From Catelliglobosispora koreensis DSM 44566 (GTDB lineage: Bacteria; Actinomycetota; Actinomycetes; Mycobacteriales; Micromonosporaceae): 64,000 bases of DNA. Made by a program: the position numbers and the translations under genes. Position 1 is the stretch's first letter; every line of letters starts with the position of its first letter. Shown here one piece after another: positions 21,401 to 29,100 of the stretch. The notes beneath the pieces are model-generated. The model did no database searches, was not told the DNA's origin, and saw nothing but the letters and a program-made list of their open reading frames with translations. Location of the stretch: assembly GCF_000379685.1 (NCBI RefSeq), contig NZ_KB903249.1:290795-354794 (forward strand). The letters are read 5' to 3'.

Positions 21401-24066
21401 ACGACGAGATGTCGCGCGTCAAGGAAATCATCCACGGCGGCAACGGAAACAAGCGCACCTTCGGGTACGACGACCTTTCGCGCCTGCGGACGGACACGCT
21501 CAAGACGTCGTCTGACGCACTCGTCGGCAAGATCGAGTATGAGTGGGACAACAACTCGAACCTGACGCGTAAGGTCTCGACCGGTTTCGCTGGCGGATCC
21601 GACAACCACTACACCTACGACCTCGCCAACCGCCTGGTCGAGTGGAACAACGGCACGACTCCAACGACGTACAAGTACGACCGTTCTGGCAACAGGACAC
21701 AAGCTGGCGCCAAGGACTTCGAGTACAACGGGCGTAACCAGCTCGTGTCGTCCGACAACGACAACGTCACCTACACGTACACCCCGCGGGGAACGCTGGC
21801 GGCGACCACCACCGGAACCGTTAGTGTGCCAACACAATCGGACGCCTTCGGCCAGGTTATTCGTCAGTACTCGTCGGCGACGGCTTATTCCGAGTACACC
21901 TATGACGGTTTGGGTCGTGTCCTCAAGCCCGGGTTCTCCTACACCGGCTTGGGTAACGACCTGGCGGCTGACCCCACGGGGACCTATGTCCGCGACGCCA
22001 GCAATGAGCTCGCGGGCGTGCGCTCAGGCGCAGCAAGTGTCTATGCCTGGACGGATCTGCACACCGACGTGGTCGGACAGTTCGGCGCCGCGTCAACGGC
22101 CCTAAGCGGATCGACCACCTACGATCCCTATGGCAAGGTGACGGCCTCCACGGGAATGCTCGGCAGCCTTGGCTACCAGTCGGAGTGGACCGACACCTCA
22201 ACCGGCCGCGTCAACATGCACGCGCGCTGGTACAACCCCGAGACCGGCCAGTTCGACTCACGCGACGCCGCCAACGTCTCGCCCGTGCCGAACTCCGGCT
22301 CGGCCAACCGTTACGCCTACGCGGCCGGCAACCCGATGACGCGCATGGACCCCTCCGGCAACGACTGGATGTCCAACTGCAAGAGCATCGGCGGCTGCAT
22401 CGTCCAGGGCTTCGTCAACTCGTTCGACGCCATCAGCGCGATCAAGAAGATCTGGGGCGCACTGTCCAACGTGGAGCAAACGGTCAAGAACATGGCCAAC
22501 TCCATGAAGCAGGAAGCCAACAAGTGGAAGAGCAAGATTCGCGGCATGCTGCCGGGCGGCATCTGCGGCATCCCCTTCGTCGGCGGCTCGATCTGTGACG
22601 GCGTCGCCTTCATCGGCGGATGGGCCTGTGCCCTGTCAGGCGTCTGCGAAATCGTCGACGACTGCCTGGGCGGCAACACCCTCAAGTGCGCTGAACATGT
22701 CGGTGAAGCCCTAGCCGAAGTCGTGATGGGCATCCTGTCCGGCGGCGCCGCGGCAGTCGGCAAGTTCATGCTCAAACGCTTGATCAGCAAGTTCGACTTG
22801 CCCGGCAAGAACCGAGATAACAACAACAATAACGAGGACTACAGCTCCAACTACAACGAAGCCGACGAGCGCGCAGAGAAGGACGCGATTCGCAACAGCA
22901 AGAACAACAAGTCCAACAACAGTAAGTCCAATAACAACAACAGCAAGTCCAACAACAGCAAGTCAAATAACGGCAAGGGCAACAGCGGAGGCGGCAGCAA
23001 GTCGTCTAACAACAAGAGCAATGGCCCGAAGTCCAGCGCCGGCGCCAAGCAAAGCCCGCCCTCACCACCGCCCGCAAGCCAGCGTCCGGAAGGCCGGGAC
23101 ACCTCGCCACCACCTGTGGGTTGCCAGCGCAAGCACAGCTTCAACCCCTCGACCCCAGTCCTCATGGCTGACGGTCAGGCCAAGGCGATCGGCGACATCA
23201 AGCTAGGCGAGAAGGTCGCCGCGACCGACCCTGCAACGGGTGAGACGACGGCACAAGCCGTGACCGTGCTCCACGTCAACCTCGACCGTGAACTGACGGA
23301 CGTCACCTTGACGCCCGTTGGCGAAGGTGAAGGCGACGCAAGCACCCGCGGACCGACCACCAAGCTGGAGACCACCCAGAACCACCCGTTCTGGGATGTC
23401 ACCACCGGTACATGGGTCGACGCCAAGGACCTCAAGCCTGGCACGTCTAAGGTCACCGGCCCTGATGGCGACCTCCAGTTGGTCGTCGCCATCGACAACT
23501 TCACCGGCGCCGAACAGATGCGCGACCTCACCGTCGCGAACATCCACACCTACTACGTGGTCGCCGACACGACCCCAGTCCTCGTCCACAACAACGACCC
23601 TTGCGAAACGGTCGTGCTTGGCCTGAACCACCCATTCGGTGGTATTGGCAGCGATGCGTTGGCGAAGCGACTGTCGGACTGTGGATGTAATGCGTATACC
23701 TACAACGGGAAACGCGACGGTCTCGGCAACCTTGAAGAAAACGGTAACTATCGTTGGATGAATATGGTGACTACTGCACTAAAGGATCCAAAGCGGTCGA
23801 TCGCAGTCACGCTAGATGGGCTCACAGGCAAGGACGCGTTGGAGAAGTTCACTAATGCGGTGCGTAGCGGTGTCCACATAAGTGCGAAGACCATCGATGA
23901 CAACGGAACCAACTGGGAACTGGCGGCCCTTTCCCGGGTGCTGGCATTCGGCAGCCGGTCGCCGGATAGTGTTTCCTGGTATGTTGGCGGGGAGAAGTTC
24001 AGCTCGGAAGAAATCGGATTGCCGACTACCGAAGCGGGCTGGCTTGCCCTCCGCGGGCTTGGGTGA
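12421..24066 (+). CDS. Giant secreted RHS polymorphic toxin with LamG, discoidin and HINT domains
   Basis: 3881 aa; ATG with GGGGGAG just upstream. Order: N-terminal hydrophobic helix (7-21); secreted-RHS N domain (about 115-365); DNRLRE-like beta domain (366-565); Fn3-like segment (570-670); DUF6531-like entry (TPTTGNYTTSVVDGP, about 686); LamG/concanavalin domains at about 914-1135, 1195-1410, 1432-1650 and 2268-2475; a permuted discoidin module (1810-1940); YD/RHS repeats throughout; RHS core RWYNPETGQFDSRDA near 3275 ending in MDPSG (about 3315); Gly-rich hydrophobic pretoxin region (to 3462); Asn/Ser/Lys low-complexity linker (3465-3540); HINT protease (3572-3724: SFNPSTPVLMADG, TTQNHPFWD, HTYYVVADTTPVLVHNN); toxin (3729-3881). 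The RHS shell encapsulates the toxin and HINT releases it. I do not recognise the toxin, which starts VVLGLNHPFGGIGSDALAKR and has a WELAALSRVLAFGSRS helix. Confidence 0.93.
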   Translation: MSWLRRVAIATSVLFGLTVAVPSGQQFRGGEFPLAGLFELLSARPSWAVSLDPPAGKAGDGKGLPHQAAETVAQANASGKPKVKTPGALPEQSQPVKADEPETKTSGKTGYVEGKSVWLPDESSEYTNRYRNPDGSISNRVFQSAVNFRGTDGKLRPISTTLREAGDGRWQTAESPVKVSVAGFIKSSPGGAEAATFAAEAAAGTTESVLGASPTTTELASVTFPGGQELGYSMLDARIARGVQAGSAVTYRDVQPGIDVELVALSSGIKETLVLKRRVPGNSWVFPLRLKGLTAKVDVDGSIALIGTDGKPVAAIPRGYMQDSKVAADGEFTTSNGVTYELITVDGQQALKITADKKWLDDPARVYPVEIDPTAQLWDDLNDIYVDASGIQDINSLGVGCFGTPCDRRRAFLSFANFGSYAYGPPANSLYGMRITGANLHLFHTWSEDCPSTRSVAAYQVAESWSRTSIRHGKYPGANLGPMIGDLYISNNSPACTNTGGNRTIGTWWTMNITNLNIFNEWSLDYTKNHGIALVSENDDDRKGWKRFTSRNHDPANGWYAPYIDFTWEYNTPPQIERQFPAWGYSSPTLNPELLVTAKDNDGWPRAMNHVFEIWPLGGAAPVATQDSAATSFRVPDGALKWGQTYQWRVQSNDGRHNTEGDWHILTTPVPQPPITSSLSQNGGHGFTPTTGNYTTSVVDGPVTSTGPPLAITRSYNSRDPRTTNAFGAGWSSILDAQAAEIPGQVIVTYQTGQNVAFGKNTDGTFHSPQGKYSTFKAVTNPAGYELTDKEGTRHVFTAAMGNGVYGLTSITDIQNRTLELKYENGRVRWIISHASNRTLHVRWTTTGTPRVDQLSTDPLVAGDWNTANYWRYTYSGDLLDKVCQPEPSDNTSCTDYDYGTNTLQPTAVLDARPHTYLKLDEPLGSLTAASSVHTRETAIGVYSNVTLGTAGRPGSPTAATFNGSSSSVEISGKKLPLGALYQTVSVWFKTTAPGVIYSYQEGHISNQGITQWNPALYVDTDGKLRGKLWNGATLPSTSTQRVDDGQWHHAALVGSGGSQTLYVDGVALPAVAGAISSNGLSHAYLGAGKWHGWDKTPAGSIVGYLNGQISDFGWFDRPLTEAQVKLLHSSGKAASSPLTKITRPGGGTQAEVVYTKAGTVETVKDSNGGTWRVSAPEISVNDQSYSTAVLGTAPLDYFRLNDSTGPNAVNEVSGGSATYNFVTLGVDGGPFGDSVDVASFDGETSHVALPPLNYANGNRESTVSLWFRTTTAGVLYSAQNRPISDQTAPNYQPAIYVGTDGKLRGGYWGNGAPAQVTSSKIVTDGAWHHVALSTNGTKHTLYVDGMPAGDVTSALAIQDFGATVYNYLGAGKWTGWPAVTNTVGRFKGQMSDFAYFTRAISAREVETQFAARDRDRSAGAAPYLAAAMTTSPLDYFRLADTSGTQAANQVGGAPAATYFNPKFNVDGPFHAATSAVSFDGSSTYVGLPARDMVGANGGSISLWFNAPKDRAGVLYGYQGSTPPSDINASTGWVPALYVDVDGKLRGKFWDPNGANNQMVSSGVVDDGEWHHAVLAATGNSQSLYLDGVKVGTTTGAITGFGATHASLGSGKWHTWPGTTGWVGWFSGQIAEAGWYSGEVSQAQVTSLFAARDKSTSVPSKVVKVTDPMNGVTSHVYDIYDGRQLEQVDPSGGRTRFGYDAGGFLYSVTDPIGNVTVDEHDTRGNTIARTTCQDYSPDTCSTTYKSYHPDDGTPRSNKVTEVRDGRSANKDDNTYRTTYAYDAAGNQTSVTDPLGRVTRTEYTDGKVIQANIGGLTASGRYVRMNGLVRGYPAGFSLWDLEVFGPTGKDLARGKTVTTSSIEGPTVPGPLAVDGNPQTRWSSAHTDNHWIVVDLGSVQSIERVKLNWETAYGKDYTIDVSTDGTNWTTVKSITNQAVDYIPAGLPWRTTTPGEEVETVSYLLSGEVDYTIDSAGLTTRFGYDTLGRAVSKREVSDTFPAGLLTTYAYDRKSRLVKQTDPSVLDRIIGTKVHQLVTTAEYNFDDQIVKTTQSDANNLDTDRVATVHYNQFGQKDWDLDPEGNRSEYTYDLLGRMKTQKQPDLTVVTMEYDASGRPVLTKVGNKEVEARRYDKAGRLTVKVDGNKFETHYEYTRNNLSKTVTKVDPISGAQFVLESNKYDKAGNLKERRTNNNATLTTYQVDAAGRNFSQTLDPAGVNRTVSYTYAPGGELISARNSDGANSQVVDYIYDAAGRKTSETMSQNGMSALAGHWKFNETSGTTAADATRSFPATGTPTWSSERNGSAAFDGVDDKMSTAGPVLDTTRGYTVSAWIKIADRNGFYAAASQQAMQVNGFYLGYDKGADRWAFTVYNSDTAGSGVAMATSPAAPPLNTWVHLTGVRDTAANQTRLYVNGQLQGTLSNPPAAFASKGPFVVGSYQYNATPGGFLKGGVDDVQAYQSVLSAAQITGVYNGTGPADATAIRTSWKLDQRGLPKSETNPNGHTTEYVFDEAGQLAISTAPEITTEQHQIVSGQVVTGTPANLFQMTSIAYNTFGEAVETKDPRGNHTYVERDRTGEVVSQWMPDYTPLGSSTAIEAVSHTEYDSMGRVKKTTDPLGHETSYQYDAYGQLWKVTAPDLGVTEYTYDDNGQVTRVKDGEGGIAYTEYDFLGRRKHMTQVISQGVENRTTFGYHANGWMASTTPQGRASTTFEHNNAGERTKVIDGKGNATLVAYDFAGREKTITAPDLSYSEITYDFAGRVLKQDQKKGTTVLNTVQMSYDANGNPVSVTDGRNTTSTFTYNPADMLIEAKQPVITGPEPETIITTFGYDVAGNRTRFTDGRGNQFRTTFNTWGLPESQIEPGDAVFTTLYNAAGLPVTQHAPGGVTTTSEYDAVGRPTRLSGTGAEATSIDKVFEYDKVGRTKKLSGPGGDNVLTYDGRGLLTSVTGPSGNSSYSYTLDGLLEQRIDAAGTTAYTYDSIGRLERTANGDLQLDYKYDEMSRVKEIIHGGNGNKRTFGYDDLSRLRTDTLKTSSDALVGKIEYEWDNNSNLTRKVSTGFAGGSDNHYTYDLANRLVEWNNGTTPTTYKYDRSGNRTQAGAKDFEYNGRNQLVSSDNDNVTYTYTPRGTLAATTTGTVSVPTQSDAFGQVIRQYSSATAYSEYTYDGLGRVLKPGFSYTGLGNDLAADPTGTYVRDASNELAGVRSGAASVYAWTDLHTDVVGQFGAASTALSGSTTYDPYGKVTASTGMLGSLGYQSEWTDTSTGRVNMHARWYNPETGQFDSRDAANVSPVPNSGSANRYAYAAGNPMTRMDPSGNDWMSNCKSIGGCIVQGFVNSFDAISAIKKIWGALSNVEQTVKNMANSMKQEANKWKSKIRGMLPGGICGIPFVGGSICDGVAFIGGWACALSGVCEIVDDCLGGNTLKCAEHVGEALAEVVMGILSGGAAAVGKFMLKRLISKFDLPGKNRDNNNNNEDYSSNYNEADERAEKDAIRNSKNNKSNNSKSNNNNSKSNNSKSNNGKGNSGGGSKSSNNKSNGPKSSAGAKQSPPSPPPASQRPEGRDTSPPPVGCQRKHSFNPSTPVLMADGQAKAIGDIKLGEKVAATDPATGETTAQAVTVLHVNLDRELTDVTLTPVGEGEGDASTRGPTTKLETTQNHPFWDVTTGTWVDAKDLKPGTSKVTGPDGDLQLVVAIDNFTGAEQMRDLTVANIHTYYVVADTTPVLVHNNDPCETVVLGLNHPFGGIGSDALAKRLSDCGCNAYTYNGKRDGLGNLEENGNYRWMNMVTTALKDPKRSIAVTLDGLTGKDALEKFTNAVRSGVHISAKTIDDNGTNWELAALSRVLAFGSRSPDSVSWYVGGEKFSSEEIGLPTTEAGWLALRGLG
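22810..23040 (+). repeat. Asn/Ser/Lys-coding low-complexity stretch
   Basis: About 75 codons dominated by AAC, AAG and AGC encode runs such as KSNNSKSNNNNSKSNNSKSN between the pretoxin region and the HINT domain. The A-rich sense strand contrasts sharply with the GC-rich flanks. It probably forms a flexible linker and could vary in length by slippage. Confidence 0.85.
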
Positions 24067-24072
24067 GCCGGG

Positions 24073-24528
24073 GTGGAAGGGATCAAATTGATCGAGCGTT
24101 TTACCACATCCTCATTTGAGGTGCCCAATCGGCAGTTCCAGCTATGGTCATTTAAGCAGACACACTGCCGATTGCTGCTTCAAAGTAATCCGTCGAGCGA
24201 TCTGGGCTACGAGACAAGAATTGAAGTGCTGTTTCCCGGCGTGGATTTCGTCTCTGTCCCATCGAACTTCACCGGCCTTCATGTTCGTCGTGCCGATCGT
24301 CGAACCAGCAGCGCTGCGCTTGAAACCGCACAACTGGATGAACAACACGACGGACAAGTGTTTCTTCTCAGCCCCGGCAAAGACTGGTTCGTCATATCAG
24401 GCCCGCCTTCATTGGCTGAAACGCGCCTGCGATACAACGATCCTTCGGTCTTCACGCCGCAAGGCTTAGAACTTGAGGAAAGCGTCGTCTACTTCGATTT
24501 GGCCGACAAGCTTACGGGTGATGGCTGA
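24073..24528 (+). CDS. Candidate immunity protein for RHS toxin 1
   Basis: 151 aa, GTG start 6 nt after the stop of the RHS gene, so co-transcribed and probably coupled. The protein is soluble and acidic, with no signal peptide or membrane helix; it has a beta-rich N-terminal half (FQLWSFKQTHCRLLLQS, then YETRIEVLFPGVDFV) and a LELEESVVYFDL segment near the C-terminus. I do not recognise the family. The assignment rests on position: the gene right after an RHS toxin almost always encodes its cognate inhibitor. The composition is less GC-rich than the RHS shell, as expected for exchangeable toxin/immunity ends. Confidence 0.6.
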   Translation: MEGIKLIERFTTSSFEVPNRQFQLWSFKQTHCRLLLQSNPSSDLGYETRIEVLFPGVDFVSVPSNFTGLHVRRADRRTSSAALETAQLDEQHDGQVFLLSPGKDWFVISGPPSLAETRLRYNDPSVFTPQGLELEESVVYFDLADKLTGDG

Positions 24529-24570
24529 CCATTTCATTCGGATAGGACGGTAATCAGTGCAGACTTGTAT

Positions 24571-25053
24571 ATGGCAGAAAAGATAATGGACGACTCCAAA
24601 AAGGTGATGTGGTGGTCGTGGAGCGGGATCGCGGTGCTGGCCGCGATTGTCGCGGTGGTCTCGTGGTTCGCGTGGGAGGCTGATCCTGAGTCGGTGCCAC
24701 GTGCGCGGGAGTATCGCGACTACGACATCTGTTTGCTGACAGGCGAAGCGGGGTTGACAGAAGACGAGGCGAAGGCGGCATGGACTGCGTTGCAAGAAGT
24801 GTCGCTTGAGGCCAAGGTGCGGCTGTCATACGTGGCGGTGACCGGGGAGCAGACGTCGGCTCAGGCGCAGAAGTTTGTCGCGACGCAGGTTCAGCAGAAG
24901 TGCGGAATTATTGTGGCCATTGGAGAACAGCAGGTTTCCGCGATCGGCGCGGTGAAGGACAAGTATCCAGCGGTGCAGTTTATCCCGGCTGGGAAGCAGG
25001 TTAACGGCAAGGTCCTCGCCGACAAAGTAAGGCCGATGATTCCGGCGAAATGA
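24571..25053 (+). CDS. Membrane-anchored BMP-like (periplasmic-binding fold) fragment protein
   Basis: 160 aa from ATG 24571; TTG 24565 and ATG 24586 are alternatives. One N-terminal helix (WWSWSGIAVLAAIVAVVSWF) is followed by about 115 extracytoplasmic residues. DICLLTGEAGLTEDEAKAAW, then KCGIIVAIGEQQVSAIGAVK and YPAVQFI, match the first lobe of basic-membrane-protein (PnrA/Med) substrate-binding proteins, but only half a typical binding protein is present. Short BMP-like proteins like this recur beside actinobacterial toxin genes as far as I recall; that is memory, not a search result. It lies between candidate immunity genes and could be a surface immunity or receptor element. Function unknown. 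Confidence 0.6.
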   Translation: MAEKIMDDSKKVMWWSWSGIAVLAAIVAVVSWFAWEADPESVPRAREYRDYDICLLTGEAGLTEDEAKAAWTALQEVSLEAKVRLSYVAVTGEQTSAQAQKFVATQVQQKCGIIVAIGEQQVSAIGAVKDKYPAVQFIPAGKQVNGKVLADKVRPMIPAK

Positions 25054-25059
25054 GCTCGC

Positions 25060-25488
25060 GTGGCTGTGAAAAGAGGCTTCTCAAAACTTCTCGCATATCT
25101 GGCCGATCATTGGCACTTCATCTGGGCCGATGGTACGCACAAGATTTCGGACTCGGGTTACGACCGCTCAGGACCCCATTCCTGGATTGTTGTCGAGTCA
25201 GACCGGCTTAGGCTGCGTTTTGTGAACGATCGAGAACTCATTCGGCTCGAGCTTCAGGGAATCTCTGAATCGGTGAGCAAGCGTTGGTTCCCGTTAGACT
25301 CGATTCAGCTGTTGCTCGGCGAAGAAACTTCTGGCGAGCGCATGTCTGGATACGAAGCAGACTTTGTCGAGCGGCGGCTGGCCGAGATTGAGTCGGTTCT
25401 TTCGGCGGAGTCGGTCCTAGAGACGGACCGGCGGGTGACGGCGCTCCGGCGAACTGCGAGACGCCGGAGTAGGAATCTGTCGCATTAA
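25060..25488 (+). CDS. Small unassigned protein, candidate immunity
   Basis: 142 aa, GTG start 6 nt after the BMP-like gene. It is cytosolic, with the strand-rich centre LRLRFVNDRELIRLELQ and WFPLDSIQLLLGEE, followed by a charged helical tail (VERRLAEIESVL, then RRVTALRRTARRRS). This layout (a DRxxLxLEL strand, then WFPLD helix, then long amphipathic helix) recalls small actinobacterial immunity-type proteins found in RHS loci. No toxin precedes it directly, so it would be an orphan inhibitor kept against a lost or foreign toxin. Confidence 0.5.
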   Translation: MAVKRGFSKLLAYLADHWHFIWADGTHKISDSGYDRSGPHSWIVVESDRLRLRFVNDRELIRLELQGISESVSKRWFPLDSIQLLLGEETSGERMSGYEADFVERRLAEIESVLSAESVLETDRRVTALRRTARRRSRNLSH

Positions 25489-25549
25489 TCGTGCGCGAGT
25501 GTTGACCCTCTCCTCGTAGAATTCGCGCCGCGGGGATCGGGGTAGTGAA

Positions 25550-25996
25550 GTGAAGACGAGGCTGCGGAAGCTTTCCACGACCGGGTGGACGTTCGTTTGG
25601 CGAGCTGAGATTCTTCACGTGCGGGGCGAGGCTGACTGTCACCGGTGTATCCGGGTGAAGGCTTGGGGCGCAGGAAAGACCAGCTTCGCCGTACAGGCAG
25701 ATTTGTTGTCGAAGTCTTGGCCAGCCCCGTGGGGTGCGTGCGCGTCAGATGATGCCTACCCGGCGCCATCCGATATACAGGCCATCATCGATAGGGCGCT
25801 GGCCACGGGCTGGGACCCCGACATGATCGGCGGAACGTTTCTACTCACCGAGGCTGCGGGGTTGGAGTTAACAGGGTTCCTGCTGGCCGACCGGTTACGC
25901 GATCCAGCAGCGGCTGACCCCTCCGTGAGGGTCATCGAGTCGTACTGGCGCACTGCCATAGCTCGGGGCAGCAAGCGGCAAGCATCTATGGAATAA
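25550..25996 (+). CDS. Small unassigned protein, candidate orphan immunity
   Basis: 148 aa from a GTG. Strands GWTFVWRAEILHVRG and RCIRVKAWGAGKTSFAVQ begin the protein. The second half is helical (DIQAIIDRALATGWDPDMIG, then LELTGFLLADRLRDP). No signal peptide or membrane segment is present. GAGKTS is not a credible P-loop because the surrounding strand/helix pattern is wrong. Its place between two toxin genes suggests an immunity function, but nothing in the sequence proves it. Confidence 0.45.
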   Translation: MKTRLRKLSTTGWTFVWRAEILHVRGEADCHRCIRVKAWGAGKTSFAVQADLLSKSWPAPWGACASDDAYPAPSDIQAIIDRALATGWDPDMIGGTFLLTEAAGLELTGFLLADRLRDPAAADPSVRVIESYWRTAIARGSKRQASME

Positions 25997-26101
25997 GGCT
26001 CCAAGATGTAAATGTCCGCTTCGGACCCCGGCTGTCCCACCAGTGCGGCAGACGGCCGCCGAAGGGGCGCTTGCGAGAATGTGAACGCTCGTTTTTAGAC
26101 C

Positions 26102-26130
26102 TTGACCTTCGCGTGACCGCGTTGTACGTT
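26102..26130 (+). promoter_or_regulatory. Sigma-70-type promoter of RHS gene 2
   Basis: TTGACC (26102-26107), a 17-nt spacer and TACGTT (26125-26130) form a near-consensus housekeeping promoter. The expected start near 26137 leaves about 40 nt of leader including the GGGGAGG ribosome site before the GTG at 26178. Confidence 0.6.
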
Positions 26131-26177
26131 TCCGGGCCTGTGCCCTAACCCCTGGGGTGCTGTTTCGGGGAGGCTTT

Positions 26178-29100
26178 GTGCGGTTGGCCCGTGTGCTGTC
26201 GGCGTCGTTTGCGGTTTCGTTGTTGTCCGGCTTGGTAACAGTGTTGCCGCCATTGCCTGCTTCGGCTGCTGCGGTTGATCCGTCGCCGATGGCGCTGGTG
26301 CCTTCGACGCCGGGCAAGGCGGCGTCACCGTTGCCTTCGCCAGCGTTGCCGCCGTGGCAGGGCTCGGTGCCGGTGTGGCCTTCGGCGGGTTCGGCCACGC
26401 TTGAGGTGGCTGGTTCAGTGTCGTCGTTTTCGGCTTTGTCGGATGAACCTGAGCCTGTGCTGGTGGGCGGATTGCCGTTGTCGATCACGGTTGACGCGAC
26501 AGCCAATGACCCGGAGGGTTTGGTGCCGCAGGCGCTGCCGGGTGCGGGTGGGACCGTGGATGTGAGCGTGTTGTCGCAGTCGCAGACTTCGGCGCTTGGG
26601 GTCAGGGGCGTGGTGTTTACGGCCGCGCCGCAGGGGGATTTGGGGCCGTCGGTTCGCCTGGCCGCTGGTTATGGCAAGTTCGCGAACGCTTTCGGCGCTG
26701 ATTTCGGGTCACGCCTTCGGGTGGTCCGGCTCCCAGCATGTGCGTTGACGACACCGTCGTTGAAGGAGTGTCAGCAGCAGACTCCGGTGCTGGGCAGCGT
26801 GAATGATGTTGTGGCGCGGTCGGTTGAGGTGTCTGTTGACATCCCGGTCGCGTCGCAGCCGTTGTCGGCGCCGGTCGCGGGGATGTCGGCGCAGCAGGCT
26901 GAACCGGCTGGGGCGACAGTGTTCGCTTTGACGGCTGGTGCGTCGTCGGAGTCTGGTGACTTCACAAAGACGAAGATGAACGAAGCGGTGCAGTGGTCCG
27001 CTGGCGGGAACTCGGGCGGTTTCTCTACGAACGTGTCGGTGCGGGTGCCGCCGGCGCCGGGCGGGCTGGCTCCGTCGGTGACTTTGGATTATTCGTCGCA
27101 GTCGGTGGACGGCCTGGGTTCGGGGACGAACAACCAGTCCTCTGAGGTTGGTGATGGCTGGTCGATCGGCGGTGTCTCATACATCGAGCGGTCCTACCGT
27201 CCATGCAAGCATGACAGCGTTTCGGGCAACGAGGGTGATCTTTGCTTTGTGAACTGGGCTCCGGTCAATGTCGTGCTCAACGGGCAGTCGACTCAGATCG
27301 TCGAGGTTGACGGCGGTAACGGCGCGCTAAAGGCCGCTGATGATTCGCTGGGATGGCGGGTGGAGCGCCTGTATGGCGCACCGAACGGGGCATGGGTCGG
27401 CGAGCATTACCGGATCACCACGATGGACGGCACCCAGTACCTGTTCGGATCCCAGCCACGCGGCACCGGGCCGGCGCCCGCGCTCGGTGGCGGCGCGGCG
27501 CTGGTGCCGGTGTACTCCAACGATTCAACCGAACCGTGTTATCACCGGCTTGGTTCCGGGTTCGCCAATTCGTGGTGTGTCATGGGGTACCGGTGGAACC
27601 TGGATCTGGTGACGGACCGGTTCGGCAACGAGATCAAGTACATGTGGGAGCTGTACACCAACGTGTACGGCGCTAACAACAACACCGTGACGCTTGGCTA
27701 TGACATGACGTCGGTGTTGCGGGAAATCCGCTATGGCAGCAACAACCGGCCGCCTGCGGCGTACCTGCCGTACTCGGCAAAGGTCGTCTACACCTATGAC
27801 TGGCGCTGCTACGCCACCAACTGCACCACCGACACCACAACGGCGAACTGGCCCGACACCCCTTGGGATCAGGCATGTGCCTCCAATGCGACGACCTGCC
27901 CCGGGCGGACATCGCCCACGTTCTGGTCTGTCTACCGGCTGACCGGGATCGAATCCTTCATCCAGGACTCAATCTCCACTTGGTCTACAACAGACAAAGT
28001 CTCCCTGCGGCATTTGTTCCCCTCGACCGGAAACTTCGTGCTGCCGGCCGGCGATGACACCGCACCGGCGTTGTGGCTGACCCACGTACTGCGCCCCAAC
28101 TCCCCGGGCGAGGGCCTGGACGGGTATGAGCAGTCCCTCGTTGTCAATGGCACGCAGCTGAAGAACGCGGTGGTGTGGGGTAACGATGTTGGCCGCCCGC
28201 CTATGACGCGCTGGCGTATCGACGCGTTCTCCGGCCCGGCCGGTGACTACACCAAGGTCACATACTCCTTTGAGGACTGTGCCCGGGTCAACGCGAACAT
28301 GACCTATGCCGACCACAACATCAAACGGTGCTATCCGCGGTGGGAAGGCAGCGAATTCCGCTGGTACCACAAGTATGTGGTGACCGAAGTCGAGCAGGTC
28401 GACCGCGTGGCGGGCGCTCCTAGCGTTGTCACTCGCTACCAGTATTCCAACGACGCCGCTTCCCGCGCTGACGGGCAGCCCGGCGGCGACTACGAAAAGG
28501 CCTTGTGGCGCTTCGATGACAACTGGCAAACGCCGCTAACGCAACGCACACACAACCAGTGGCGCGGCTACACCAACGTGCGCACCATAGTCGGTGCCCG
28601 TGACAACACCGGTAACCAGCAAGTCACCGACGCTGTCTTCTACCGTGGCATGGACCGCGACCGGGCGCTGGGCAACTGGTACACCCGCGACGTGGGAATC
28701 CAGGATGGCTGGTCAGGAACCATCGACGACCACGAAGCAATGGCAGGCAAACCACGCCTCGTGCTGCGCAAGGACGGACAGTCCGGCACCTGGGTGCGCA
28801 TGTCACGGCACTCCTACGAAATCCTCGACAAGGGCGCGCAAACGTTTGGCCCGAACACACTCATGGTGTGGCGGGTCCTGGAAAACTTCACCAACACCGG
28901 CACTCACCATCCCAACGGCAGCGAGTCCAATCAGGACTATGTGCGCTTCGCCGACACCGCAACAGAGTGGGACGCCACCTACCCGATCCCGGTGAAGGTC
29001 ACTAACTACGGCGAAAACGGCGGCACCCATCCGTCCGGCGTGGACGACAACGTCTGCACCGAAAACACCTATGCCCACGACACCAACAAATGGATCATCG

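Noticed and set aside
22810-23040. The AAC/AGC/AAG-rich tract as a CRISPR-like or satellite array
   Set aside because: It has no constant repeat unit or spacers and is in frame as a linker of the RHS protein.
12421-24066. Long antisense reading frames across the RHS and other large genes
   Set aside because: High-GC genes give long open antisense frames; these lack ribosome sites, domains and sensible composition.
25640-25700. GAGKTS in the 148-aa protein as a P-loop
   Set aside because: No following helix of the right kind, no Walker B, and the context is a beta strand.
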